Source of the DNA: an uncultured Methanomassiliicoccaceae archaeon
Lineage (GTDB): Archaea > Thermoplasmatota > Thermoplasmata > Methanomassiliicoccales > Methanomethylophilaceae
NCBI GenBank assembly: GCA_945492685.1
Contig: CALYUZ010000068.1
Coordinates: 1 to 5,718, forward strand
Direction of reading: 5' to 3'
DNA length: 5,718 nt
Shown here: in pieces, positions 1 to 4,870 of the stretch
Layout: the number at the start of each line of letters is the position of its first letter
Numbering within the stretch: the first letter of the stretch is position 1
Made by a program: the position numbers and the translations under genes
Notes under the pieces: generated by a model
The model's input: the letters and a program-made list of their open reading frames with translations, nothing else
What the model was told of the DNA's origin: nothing
Databases searched by the model: none

Positions 1-69
1 CGTGTCGTTCTGCTCGGTCATCCCGGAGAGGAGACCGATGTTAGGAAAATCTACGGCATGGATGAGTAA
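1..69 (+). CDS. 3' end of an unidentified protein (partial)
   Basis: The first frame is open from base 1 to a TAA at 67-69 and encodes the last 22 residues of a protein whose start lies outside the window (…VVLLGHPGEETDVRKIYGMDE). It is followed immediately by a hairpin with a T-run, which supports it being a real gene end. A hydrophobic strand followed by Gly-His-Pro and a charged tail is loosely reminiscent of the C-terminus of nitroreductase-family flavoproteins (…lGyP…), which would suit the redox genes next door. Twenty-two residues are too few to assign a family, so no function is claimed. Confidence 0.55.
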   Translation, partial: RVVLLGHPGEETDVRKIYGMDE

Positions 70-71
70 AC

Positions 72-92
72 AGGGGGCGAACCCCCTTTTTT
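72..92 (+). terminator. Hairpin plus T-run terminator
   Basis: AGGGGG and CCCCCT form a perfect 6-bp stem around a CGAA loop, with a six-T run at 87-92, three bases after the stop of the upstream partial gene. On the minus strand the same stem has a TTCG loop and is followed by TGTTTA, so it may also help end the flavin operon that stops at 99. The T-run is clearly better in the plus direction. Archaeal termination depends mainly on the T-tract, and the hairpin may add pausing or 3'-end protection. Confidence 0.7.
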
Positions 93-98
93 GAAGTT

Positions 99-377
99 TC
101 AGAAGTGGATGATGCCCTTCGCGGCCAGGTAGACGATGACCACGATGTGAAGCACCAGGAATACGTAGACCAGTTTGAACTTGAGCTTCCTGGTCTTGTG
201 CCTGGCGACCTGCATCCCCGCGACCGCACCGAATGGTCCGAGAAGCGCACAGAGGAGGAGTGTAGACTCCTTGGTCCTCCATTTGTCCTTCTGTGCCTTG
301 CGTTTGTCCCAGATGTACATCATGAACGCGAAAACGTTCAGGATGATGTAGACGAGAAGGATGAGCGTGAGGCTCAT
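99..377 (-). CDS. DUF1294 family small membrane protein
   Basis: A 92-residue protein with three hydrophobic stretches (about 3-22, 38-57 and 68-86), so an integral membrane protein. It carries the signature of the DUF1294 family: a W-D-K-R-x-A box at 23-28 directly after the first helix, W-R-x3-E at 33-37, a Gly-rich L-L-G-P-F-G segment at 45-50, and R-H-K-T-R-K at 59-64. Length and layout match the stand-alone form of the family, whose function is not known. The ATG at 377 lies only 4 bases after the stop of the flavodoxin-domain gene, without an obvious Shine-Dalgarno sequence, so translation is probably coupled to that gene. Placement as the last gene of a flavoprotein operon suggests a membrane-linked redox or stress role, but this is inferred from context alone. 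Confidence 0.85.
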   Translation of the reverse strand: MSLTLILLVYIILNVFAFMMYIWDKRKAQKDKWRTKESTLLLCALLGPFGAVAGMQVARHKTRKLKFKLVYVFLVLHIVVIVYLAAKGIIHF

Positions 378-381
378 ACGA

Positions 382-783
382 TCACAGTCTCTTGATGAAT
401 TCGTCCACCGCTGCGGGGAAACCCGCCTCGTTCATCTCCTCCGCCTTCTTGTTGAAGTATACTGCATCGGAGATTCCGAAGTCATTGGAGACGGTCTCGC
501 ACTGTCTGTCTCCCTTCTCATCGTTGTACATGCAGGAGATGAACAGGAAGAGCTTCTTACCGGCGAGGCTCTCCTTGTTGTTCTCGATGAACTCCTTCAC
601 AGGCTTGTAGGGCTTGCCGGCGTGTATCCCCGTACCGAAGATGATCTCATCGAAACCCGAGACATCGATCTTGGTGATCTCCTTGAGGTTGAATATCTCG
701 GCGCCAATGGACTTCGCAATGTACTCTGCGAGTTTCTTGGTGTTCTTCGTCATTCCAGTTGCGTAGATTACAGCTTTTCCCAT
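382..783 (-). CDS. Flavodoxin-domain protein
   Basis: A small single-domain flavodoxin-like protein, 133 residues from the chosen start. The N-terminal beta strand runs into an FMN-phosphate loop (Y-A-T-G-M-T-K-N-T, 7-15), and a second flavin-side segment reads F-G-T-G-I-H-A-G-K-P (49-58). That layout is closer to the short HemG/Flavodoxin_5-like proteins than to classical long flavodoxins. It probably binds FMN and shuttles electrons in the cytoplasm. Start choice: an in-frame ATG exists at 792, but a GGAG directly abuts it, leaving no spacer; the same GGAG is 9 bases from the ATG at 783, which begins the domain (MGKAVIYATG), so 783 is preferred. It lies about 30 bases downstream of the iron-sulfur-flavoprotein-like gene and 4 bases before the DUF1294 gene, in one operon. 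Two cysteines (84, 95) are not an obvious cluster motif. Confidence 0.86.
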   Translation of the reverse strand: MGKAVIYATGMTKNTKKLAEYIAKSIGAEIFNLKEITKIDVSGFDEIIFGTGIHAGKPYKPVKEFIENNKESLAGKKLFLFISCMYNDEKGDRQCETVSNDFGISDAVYFNKKAEEMNEAGFPAAVDEFIKRL

Positions 784-814
784 CCTGTTCATCTCCGTTT
801 GTATCGTTTGCTTA

Positions 815-1360
815 TCAGAGCTTGTTGGCGATCTCCTCGGCCTTTGCCTGGAACTCCGCGTTGTCGGCGAAGGCTCCGTTGGTGGCCTCGGTGTAGATCA
901 GCTGACCAACAATCTCCGACTTGAAAAAGTTAGCCATGATGTTGGACATGCTGTTGACCATGTTCTCGGCACCGGCTCCGGATCCTGCGGTGACTACGAT
1001 CGCGACCTTCTTGGGAGTGATGGTGGGCTGGAAGTCGGGTCCGACGAATCCGTACAGCCTGTCCTCGAATGTCCTGTACTGTGCACAGGGCTGTCCGAAG
1101 TAGTCTGCTGCGGAGAGGATGAGTCCGTCGGCCTCTGCGACTGCATCGAGGACGGGTGTGAGGGAGTCCTTCCTGATGCACTTTCCCTTCTTCTTGCATC
1201 CCATGCATGCCTGGCATCCGGTGAGGTTCTCGAGCTTGTTGATGTAGAATGTCTCGACCTCGTTTCCGTTGGCTTTGGCGACCTCGGTCATCTTCTCGAC
1301 GATTGCGTTTCCCTGGCCTTTGGCCCTGGGGCTTGATACGATGGCAACGATCTTGCTCAT
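815..1360 (-). CDS. Iron-sulfur flavoprotein-like NADPH-dependent FMN reductase family protein
   Basis: A 181-residue flavodoxin-fold protein of the NADPH-dependent FMN reductase superfamily. It opens with the S-S-P-R-x-K-G-x-G-N FMN-phosphate loop (9-18), followed by the compact cysteine motif C49-x2-C52-x2-C55-x5-C61. In archaeal iron-sulfur flavoproteins (Isf of Methanosarcina) such a motif holds a 4Fe-4S cluster. Later hallmarks are A-D-G-L-I-L (77-82), an S-A-A-D-Y-F segment in place of the usual S-P-x-Y-F (83-88), F-x-D-R (98-101) and the flavin-side loop T-A-G-S-G-A-G (124-130). Family members reduce oxygen species or quinone-like compounds, or pass electrons from ferredoxin; the substrate here is unknown. 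A TTG at 1375 would add five residues, but the ATG at 1360 starts exactly where the family's first strand begins. It is the first gene of a three-gene operon, divergent from an HxlR regulator whose probable operators lie in its promoter. Confidence 0.9.
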   Translation of the reverse strand: MSKIVAIVSSPRAKGQGNAIVEKMTEVAKANGNEVETFYINKLENLTGCQACMGCKKKGKCIRKDSLTPVLDAVAEADGLILSAADYFGQPCAQYRTFEDRLYGFVGPDFQPTITPKKVAIVVTAGSGAGAENMVNSMSNIMANFFKSEIVGQLIYTEATNGAFADNAEFQAKAEEIANKL

Positions 1361-1367
1361 ATTGATC

Positions 1368-1383
1368 GATACCAAGCAGTATC
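1368..1383. repeat. Overlapping inverted repeat GATAC-N6-GTATC
   Basis: Arms GATAC (1368-1372) and GTATC (1379-1383) form a second short inverted repeat that shares its right arm with operator 1 and lies in the likely 5' leader of the flavoprotein transcript. It may extend the protein-binding region toward the start codon or be a chance by-product of the GATAC/GTATC-rich sequence. Function is unproven. Confidence 0.35.
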
Positions 1384-1392
1384 ATTTTGATA
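1380..1392. promoter_or_regulatory. Palindromic operator 1, flavoprotein side (TATCA-TTT-TGATA)
   Basis: A perfect inverted repeat of 5 bp around a 3-bp centre, 20 bases upstream of the flavoprotein ATG. It overlaps the region expected to hold that gene's core promoter; an A/T-rich TATTAATAT at 1391-1399 is the best TATA candidate for the minus strand. The same palindrome recurs at 1422-1434. HxlR-type dimeric winged-helix regulators commonly bind such short inverted repeats next to their own genes. Assignment to the adjacent regulator is inferred from position and symmetry. Confidence 0.7.
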
Positions 1393-1416
1393 TTAATATG
1401 TTATTACAAAAGGTAA

Positions 1417-1424
1417 TTAAATAT
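1417..1424 (+). promoter_or_regulatory. TATA-like box for the HxlR gene (TTAAATAT)
   Basis: TTAAATAT is close to the archaeal TATA consensus. Its centre is about 24 bases before the ATG at 1444, the usual distance from TATA box to transcription start, so the mRNA would begin at or next to that ATG (leaderless). No Shine-Dalgarno sequence precedes either candidate ATG (1429 or 1444), consistent with this. Operator 2 overlaps its right edge, which would let the bound regulator block the promoter. Confidence 0.55.
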
Positions 1425-1434
1425 CAATATGATA
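1422..1434. promoter_or_regulatory. Palindromic operator 2, regulator side (TATCA-ATA-TGATA)
   Basis: A perfect 5+3+5 inverted repeat with arms identical to those of operator 1 (1380-1392). Centres are at 1386 and 1428, 42 bp apart, close to four helical turns, so two dimers would sit on the same DNA face. It overlaps the proposed TATA box of the regulator gene and would give autorepression. The wider segments 1379-1394 and 1420-1435 are inverted copies of each other with one mismatch. Confidence 0.7.
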
Positions 1435-1443
1435 CTAAAATTC

Positions 1444-1809
1444 ATGAAAGAGATCGAACACAGGGTGAACTGCGCCATCGATGCCACCATGTCGGTGATT
1501 GAAGGCAGATGGAAGGGAACTATCCTGTGCATGCTGTTCAAGAACGGTAAGATGAGGTTCTCGGAACTTCAGAAGGACATAGGGGAGATAACCTCCAGGA
1601 TCCTGACAAAACAGCTGAAGGAGCTGGAGGAGGACGGGATGCTCCGCAGGGATGTAGATACCCGCGGGAAGATTAAGGTCGAATATTCCCTGACCGAACG
1701 CGGGATGTCCATCATGCCCGTCCTCTACAGTATGGCCGAATGGGGAGCGAGGAACCAGTTCGTCCAGGTCATCGTCCCCAAATCGGAAGAGGCGGAATCA
1801 TCCGCTTAA
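1444..1809 (+). CDS. HxlR family winged-helix transcriptional regulator
   Basis: A 121-residue single-domain HxlR (MarR-like winged helix-turn-helix) regulator. Visible family marks are the N-terminal cysteine in V-N-C-A-I-D, then V-I-E-G-R-W-K and R-F-S-E-L in the first helices, the recognition-helix region I-T-S-R-I-L-T-K-Q-L-K-E-L-E-E-D-G, a wing with K-V-E-Y-S-L-T-E-R-G, and a dimerisation helix ending A-E-W-G. In family members such as HypR, YodB and QorR the cysteine at this position senses disulfide, quinone or aldehyde stress, so a thiol-redox sensor is likely. An in-frame ATG at 1429 would add five residues, but it lies inside operator 2; the ATG at 1444 is the right distance from the TATA-like box and is preferred. 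The gene diverges from the flavin operon and probably controls it and itself. Its end overlaps the convergent YjbQ gene by 12 bases. Confidence 0.93.
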   Translation: MKEIEHRVNCAIDATMSVIEGRWKGTILCMLFKNGKMRFSELQKDIGEITSRILTKQLKELEEDGMLRRDVDTRGKIKVEYSLTERGMSIMPVLYSMAEWGARNQFVQVIVPKSEEAESSA

Positions 1810-2199
1810 AGTCTTCACCAAGACCCTGCGTCTGCGGGGGCCGTCGAACTCGCACAGGTATATCCCCTGCCAGGTACCGAGAACAGGCTCCCCGTCGGAG
1901 ACTATGACCGTGGTGGAGGGGCCGACACAGCTTGTGCGAAGATGAGCATGGGAATTGCCCTCTGCATGTCTGTACTCCTCCCTTATGGGGAACGCTTTGT
2001 CCAGACCATAGAGCATATCCCTCTGGACGTCCGGGTCCGCATTCTCGTTGACCGTGATGCCTGCCGTGGTGTGCATGGAGAATATGACACAAATTCCATC
2101 CTTCACACCGCTCTTGCGGATGCACTCTCTGACCTTGGAGGTGATGTCCGTCATGCTCGTCTTGCCGGTATCGACCTCGATGATCTCGTATCCTGACAT
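1798..2199 (-). CDS. YjbQ/UPF0047 family protein (secondary thiamine-phosphate synthase-like)
   Basis: A full-length 133-residue member of the YjbQ/UPF0047 family. Signature blocks are H-T-T-A-G-I-T-V-N-E-N-A-D-P-D-V (43-58) followed by D61, the H-x-E-G-N-x-x-A-H cluster (H78, E80, N82, H84, H86), and G-T-W-Q-G-I-Y-L-C-E-F-D-G-P-R (108-122). The conserved histidines and acidic residues form the family's putative metal/ligand pocket. Family members have been reported to have weak thiamine-phosphate synthase activity; the physiological role remains uncertain, and no thiamine gene is nearby. The gene converges on the HxlR gene with a 12-base coding overlap, so the two 3' ends are mutually antisense. 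A CTTTTTAC element (2221-2228, minus strand) lies about 25 bases before the ATG, suggesting a leaderless start; a GGGAG 11 bases upstream is too distant to be an ideal ribosome site. Confidence 0.92.
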   Translation of the reverse strand: MSGYEIIEVDTGKTSMTDITSKVRECIRKSGVKDGICVIFSMHTTAGITVNENADPDVQRDMLYGLDKAFPIREEYRHAEGNSHAHLRTSCVGPSTTVIVSDGEPVLGTWQGIYLCEFDGPRRRRVLVKTLSG

Positions 2200-2220
2200 G
2201 GTCGGTGCATCTCCCAGAAG

Positions 2221-2228
2221 GTAAAAAG
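2221..2228 (-). promoter_or_regulatory. TATA-like box for the YjbQ gene (CTTTTTAC)
   Basis: Read on the minus strand, CTTTTTAC is the most A/T-rich stretch upstream of the gene, and its centre is about 25 bases before the ATG at 2199, the distance expected for a leaderless archaeal transcript. The match to the TATA consensus is only moderate. Confidence 0.4.
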
Positions 2229-2258
2229 CCCTAACCGAAACGGATGACCCTCACGTCC

Positions 2259-2266
2259 TTTATGTA
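2259..2266 (+). promoter_or_regulatory. TATA-like box for the kinase/membrane-protein operon (TTTATGTA)
   Basis: TTTATGTA fits the archaeal TATA consensus in most positions. A start of transcription about 25 bases downstream, near 2287, would give a leader of roughly 11 bases that just includes the Shine-Dalgarno sequence GGGGAG (2288-2293), five bases before the kinase ATG. The promoter and ribosome-site geometry therefore agree with each other. Confidence 0.45.
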
Positions 2267-2298
2267 CGGGCAAGCCTTCGCCTCCATGGGGAGAAAGA

Positions 2299-3243
2299 AT
2301 GGCTTACGAGGTAACACTCATAGAAGCCGACAGGACAGCGGAGCTTCTGAAACGCTGTTCGTCGATGAACTATTACAGCTCGAAGGCCGACATCAACGGT
2401 GTCTGCGTGGAGCTGTTCACAGACAACAAAGACTACCTGGACATGTGGACCGACAACTTCTACCATATGTCCGACAGGGTGAGGTCTCATGCACGCATCT
2501 ACTGCCTCGAAGAGGAGGGGACAGACCTGCATGTGGAGTACGACCTGTCATCCCATCTGGTCTTCCTCTTCAACTTCGACTATTACGGATGGATAAAGAG
2601 CATCGCATTGGGAGTATCGGGAAACATCCTCGAGGAATCCCATGGAATATACTCCGTGCACGGTGCGGCACTGGACATCGATGGTGCAGGAGTGACGTTG
2701 ATCGCTCCGTCCAAGACCGGTAAGACCACACAATCCTGGGGTCTGCTCAGGATGCCTAACTCCCACCTGATATCCGATGACTGGTATTTCGTGAAGATCG
2801 GCGGTGGAAGGCCAATGATCTCCGGTTCCGAGAAGAACTGCTACATCGATGCGGACATAGGGGATGTCTGGGAGGAGTACAAACCACTCGTGACATGCGT
2901 GAGGTTCGACAACAAGGGACGCGGAATCGGCAACGTGAGATGGGTCGCCGGAGAGGGTTCCGTGATAGAGAGGACTGCGATGAGGAACATCATCCTTCTC
3001 AAGAGGGACAGGGAGGACCCTGAGGTGGTCCGCAGACTCGACACCGACGCCGCCTTGGGATATCTGAAGGAACATGACTTCTGCAACCCACATCAGCTGG
3101 TGAGGGATGAGAGGCACATCGCCATCCGCACTGAGTTCTTCAGGAGGTATCTGGAAAGCTGCAGGGTGTACATGGTGAACACCATCTGCACCGCTACCGA
3201 GACCCAGGATAGGATAAGGGCGATCCTAAGGGAGAGCAACTGA
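2299..3243 (+). CDS. HprK-like P-loop kinase
   Basis: A 314-residue protein whose central and C-terminal part resembles the catalytic domain of HPr kinase/phosphorylase and the related PEP-carboxykinase-type P-loop. Visible are a strand ending S-V-H-G-A (119-123), a Walker A loop A-P-S-K-T-G-K-T-T (136-144) and a paired aspartate in L-I-S-D-D-W-Y-F (157-164). H121 lies 15 residues before the P-loop and D160-D161 about 24 after its start, the arrangement of catalytic His and Asp-Asp in HprK. A late I-I-L-L-K-R-D segment (231-237) is also typical of HprK-like proteins. The first 115 residues match nothing I recognise. No HPr or sugar phosphotransferase gene is in the window, so the substrate is unknown; a serine/threonine or small-molecule kinase is inferred. 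A strong ribosome site (GGGGAG, 5-base spacer) fixes the start. The next gene begins one base after the stop, implying a functional pair. Confidence 0.8.
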   Translation: MAYEVTLIEADRTAELLKRCSSMNYYSSKADINGVCVELFTDNKDYLDMWTDNFYHMSDRVRSHARIYCLEEEGTDLHVEYDLSSHLVFLFNFDYYGWIKSIALGVSGNILEESHGIYSVHGAALDIDGAGVTLIAPSKTGKTTQSWGLLRMPNSHLISDDWYFVKIGGGRPMISGSEKNCYIDADIGDVWEEYKPLVTCVRFDNKGRGIGNVRWVAGEGSVIERTAMRNIILLKRDREDPEVVRRLDTDAALGYLKEHDFCNPHQLVRDERHIAIRTEFFRRYLESCRVYMVNTICTATETQDRIRAILRESN

Positions 3244-3244
3244 C

Positions 3245-4135
3245 ATGAAGATCAGCATGCCAGAGATCCCCGGGATAACATCGGAGAAGGGGTTGGACTC
3301 CAGTTTCAAGAAGGTCAGGGCCTCCAATGTGGAGAAGGAGCATATGAATCTCACCGTCGTGAAGTCGGTGGTCATGATCCTGATCCTGAGCCTGGCCATG
3401 TTCCTGGTGATAGTCGCCATCAACGACGTGTGGTCATTCGGCGATTACATGAACAACATCTTCTGCAACACCATAGCCCTTGTTTTCGTGGTGGTGTTCC
3501 TGGACACACTCGTGTCCAGCAACAAGGAGGGTAGGAAAAAGCGCGAGGAGGCGAGGACCATCCTCCGCCACAACCGCATAATCCAGCCTGACATTGATAT
3601 GTACCTTGTGAGGAAGAACATGGTCGTCACCCCCAACGGCAAGAACGTCAGGAAGTTCCAGATCGATTCACAGTTTTCCATCCAGGATATGAGGGACATG
3701 TACGGTCCGTCCGAACTGGTGTCCGATGTGGGGATCTCCAAGATCAGGAGATACGCCTATTTCCAGAAACAGCTGAAGAAAGACTTCGAGAACCTCGTCG
3801 AAGGTGTGGACTTCACCCACTACCCCGAGATCGCCGAGGCGGCCATGAAGTACATCAACGCCACATCCTATGGGGAAGCCGCATTGGATGCGGTGGTCGG
3901 ATACGAGGATTCCAAGGCGGGCACCAGGAGCATGAGGGTCATGGTCGTTGGGATGATGAAGGAAGAGCCTCTGGACGGCAGGTTCATGGACGCCAATCCC
4001 ACGATGAAGAACATCTACCTGGTCCACCAGATGATCAACGACCAGGAGAAGGCCGTCTCAGACTATATCAGACTCATCGGTGCCCTTGAGGATGAGAATC
4101 CTTCCGAGAAACGTAGCAACACCGATTACGAGTGA
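3245..4135 (+). CDS. Two-pass membrane protein of unknown family, coupled to the HprK-like kinase
   Basis: A 296-residue protein of no family I recognise. A polar N-terminus of about 37 residues precedes two hydrophobic helices (about 38-60 and 69-90) separated by a short loop (V-W-S-F-G-D-Y). After the second helix comes a strongly basic, charged stretch (K-E-G-R-K-K-R-E-E-A-R, 94-104), which by the positive-inside rule puts both termini in the cytoplasm. The remaining 190 residues are soluble and mostly helical in appearance, with many charged residues and no visible catalytic motif or cysteine cluster. The ATG is one base after the kinase stop, with a GGAG in the kinase's last codons about 11 bases upstream, so the two are almost certainly co-translated. 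The basic/soluble domain may be the kinase's target or membrane anchor, but that is inference. It ends 3 bases from the convergent SfsA gene. Confidence 0.82.
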   Translation: MKISMPEIPGITSEKGLDSSFKKVRASNVEKEHMNLTVVKSVVMILILSLAMFLVIVAINDVWSFGDYMNNIFCNTIALVFVVVFLDTLVSSNKEGRKKREEARTILRHNRIIQPDIDMYLVRKNMVVTPNGKNVRKFQIDSQFSIQDMRDMYGPSELVSDVGISKIRRYAYFQKQLKKDFENLVEGVDFTHYPEIAEAAMKYINATSYGEAALDAVVGYEDSKAGTRSMRVMVVGMMKEEPLDGRFMDANPTMKNIYLVHQMINDQEKAVSDYIRLIGALEDENPSEKRSNTDYE

Positions 4136-4138
4136 ACC

Positions 4139-4819
4139 TCAGAAAACGAACGGGAGCGGATGGTCCACAGTCAGCGAGTCCTCGGTGACCTTGCAGTCGA
4201 AGACAAGGACCTTCACTCCCTTCTTGACGGCATACTTCAGAGCCTCGCCGAACTCTCTGTGGGTGTCGTAATTGGGCGTGACGCATTTCGTCCCCTCCAT
4301 CTGCACGATGAAGGCGATGTATGCATCATAACCATCATCGACGGCATCCGCCAACCCGTATACATGCTTCATCCCCCTTTCGGTGGGTGCATCTGGGAAC
4401 CTACAGACCCCTCCGTTCTCTAAAGTGACGCCTTTGACCTCCACGAATGCCTCCCTCTCACCCGTATCTATGTGGAAATCGAAACGGGAATCTCCGTATT
4501 TGCGTTCAGGGTGAACGACAGGCGATCCCCCGAACAGACCGGAAACGGGTATGAACTCCTGGAAGACCTTGTTCGGTGCCATGGTGTCGATATTGATCAA
4601 CATATCTCCCTTGTATGCCGCGATCAGATCGTAACGGGTCCTCCTGTCGGGATTATCCGAACCCACGAGTATGACCTTGGTCCCCGGGATGAGGATCTCC
4701 CTGCACCTACCGGTGTTCTTGACATGAACGTTCTCCAACCTATCTCCGATCTGGACGATTGCAATGAATCTGTTCGGACGGGCGACGAACGTGGCCTCGA
4801 TCACATCACCGTAGTGCAT
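4139..4819 (-). CDS. sfsA: SfsA (sugar fermentation stimulation protein homologue)
   Basis: A 226-residue SfsA, close to the family's usual length. Hallmarks in order are A-R-P-N-R-F (13-18), V-H-V-K-N-T-G-R (31-38) and I-P-G (44-46) of the N-terminal OB-like domain, then Y-G-D-S-R-F-D-F (108-115), V-E-V-K (126-129) and F-P-D-A-P-T-E-R-G-M-K-H (141-152). The E105/D114/E127/K129 set resembles the metal site of restriction-endonuclease-type (PD-(D/E)XK) nucleases, to which the C-terminal domain is related. The E. coli protein binds DNA nonspecifically and its overproduction affects maltose use; the true role is uncertain and the name may mislead. The frame is open to an ATG at 4870, but those 17 extra residues lie over the divergent gene and are absent from the family. 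The ATG at 4819 starts the domain and has a TATA-like box 26 bases upstream, so a leaderless start is chosen. Confidence 0.94.
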   Translation of the reverse strand: MHYGDVIEATFVARPNRFIAIVQIGDRLENVHVKNTGRCREILIPGTKVILVGSDNPDRRTRYDLIAAYKGDMLINIDTMAPNKVFQEFIPVSGLFGGSPVVHPERKYGDSRFDFHIDTGEREAFVEVKGVTLENGGVCRFPDAPTERGMKHVYGLADAVDDGYDAYIAFIVQMEGTKCVTPNYDTHREFGEALKYAVKKGVKVLVFDCKVTEDSLTVDHPLPFVF

Positions 4820-4840
4820 GGAGCGTAATCCATGATGTAC

Positions 4841-4848
4841 TTCAAATA
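4841..4848. promoter_or_regulatory. Possible shared TATA-like element (TTCAAATA / TATTTGAA)
   Basis: In the 51-base gap between the divergent SfsA and exonuclease starts, this is the only A/T-rich stretch. Its centre is 26 bases from both ATGs (4819 on the minus strand, 4871 on the plus strand), the spacing expected of a TATA box in leaderless transcription. The minus-strand reading (TATTTGAA) fits the consensus better. On the plus side the exonuclease has a ribosome site that such a leaderless transcript would omit, so its use there is less certain. Confidence 0.4.
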
Positions 4849-4855
4849 CGAGTCG

Positions 4856-4865
4856 GAGGATGGAG
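4856..4865 (+). promoter_or_regulatory. Ribosome binding site that decides the exonuclease start
   Basis: The stretch holds two Shine-Dalgarno-like GGA(G/T) cores, the second (GGAG, 4862-4865) five bases before the ATG at 4871. No comparable sequence precedes the upstream in-frame ATGs at 4832 and 4835, so 4871 is preferred. Confidence 0.55.
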
Positions 4866-4870
4866 TCCAC

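Noticed and set aside
361..924. Long plus-strand open frame (187 codons) over the flavodoxin-domain gene
   Set aside because: It lies antisense to two genes with clear family motifs, its product is Arg/Leu-rich with no domain, and it has no promoter or ribosome site. It is a codon-bias shadow.
930..1385. Minus-strand frame overlapping the flavoprotein gene in another frame
   Set aside because: The composition is Arg/His/Gly-rich low-complexity, as expected from frame-shifting a normal gene; the flavoprotein frame carries all the motifs.
2548..3117. Minus-strand open frame (189 codons) inside the kinase gene
   Set aside because: It is antisense to the P-loop and Asp-Asp motifs of a convincing gene, with no recognisable product.
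2299..3243. Reading the kinase as a true HPr kinase of a sugar phosphotransferase system
   Set aside because: No HPr or phosphotransferase component is in the window and the N-terminal domain looks different, so only an HprK-like assignment is justified.
4820..4870. N-terminal extension of SfsA to the ATG at 4870
   Set aside because: The 17 added residues are not part of the SfsA family, overlap the divergent gene's upstream sequence and lack promoter support.
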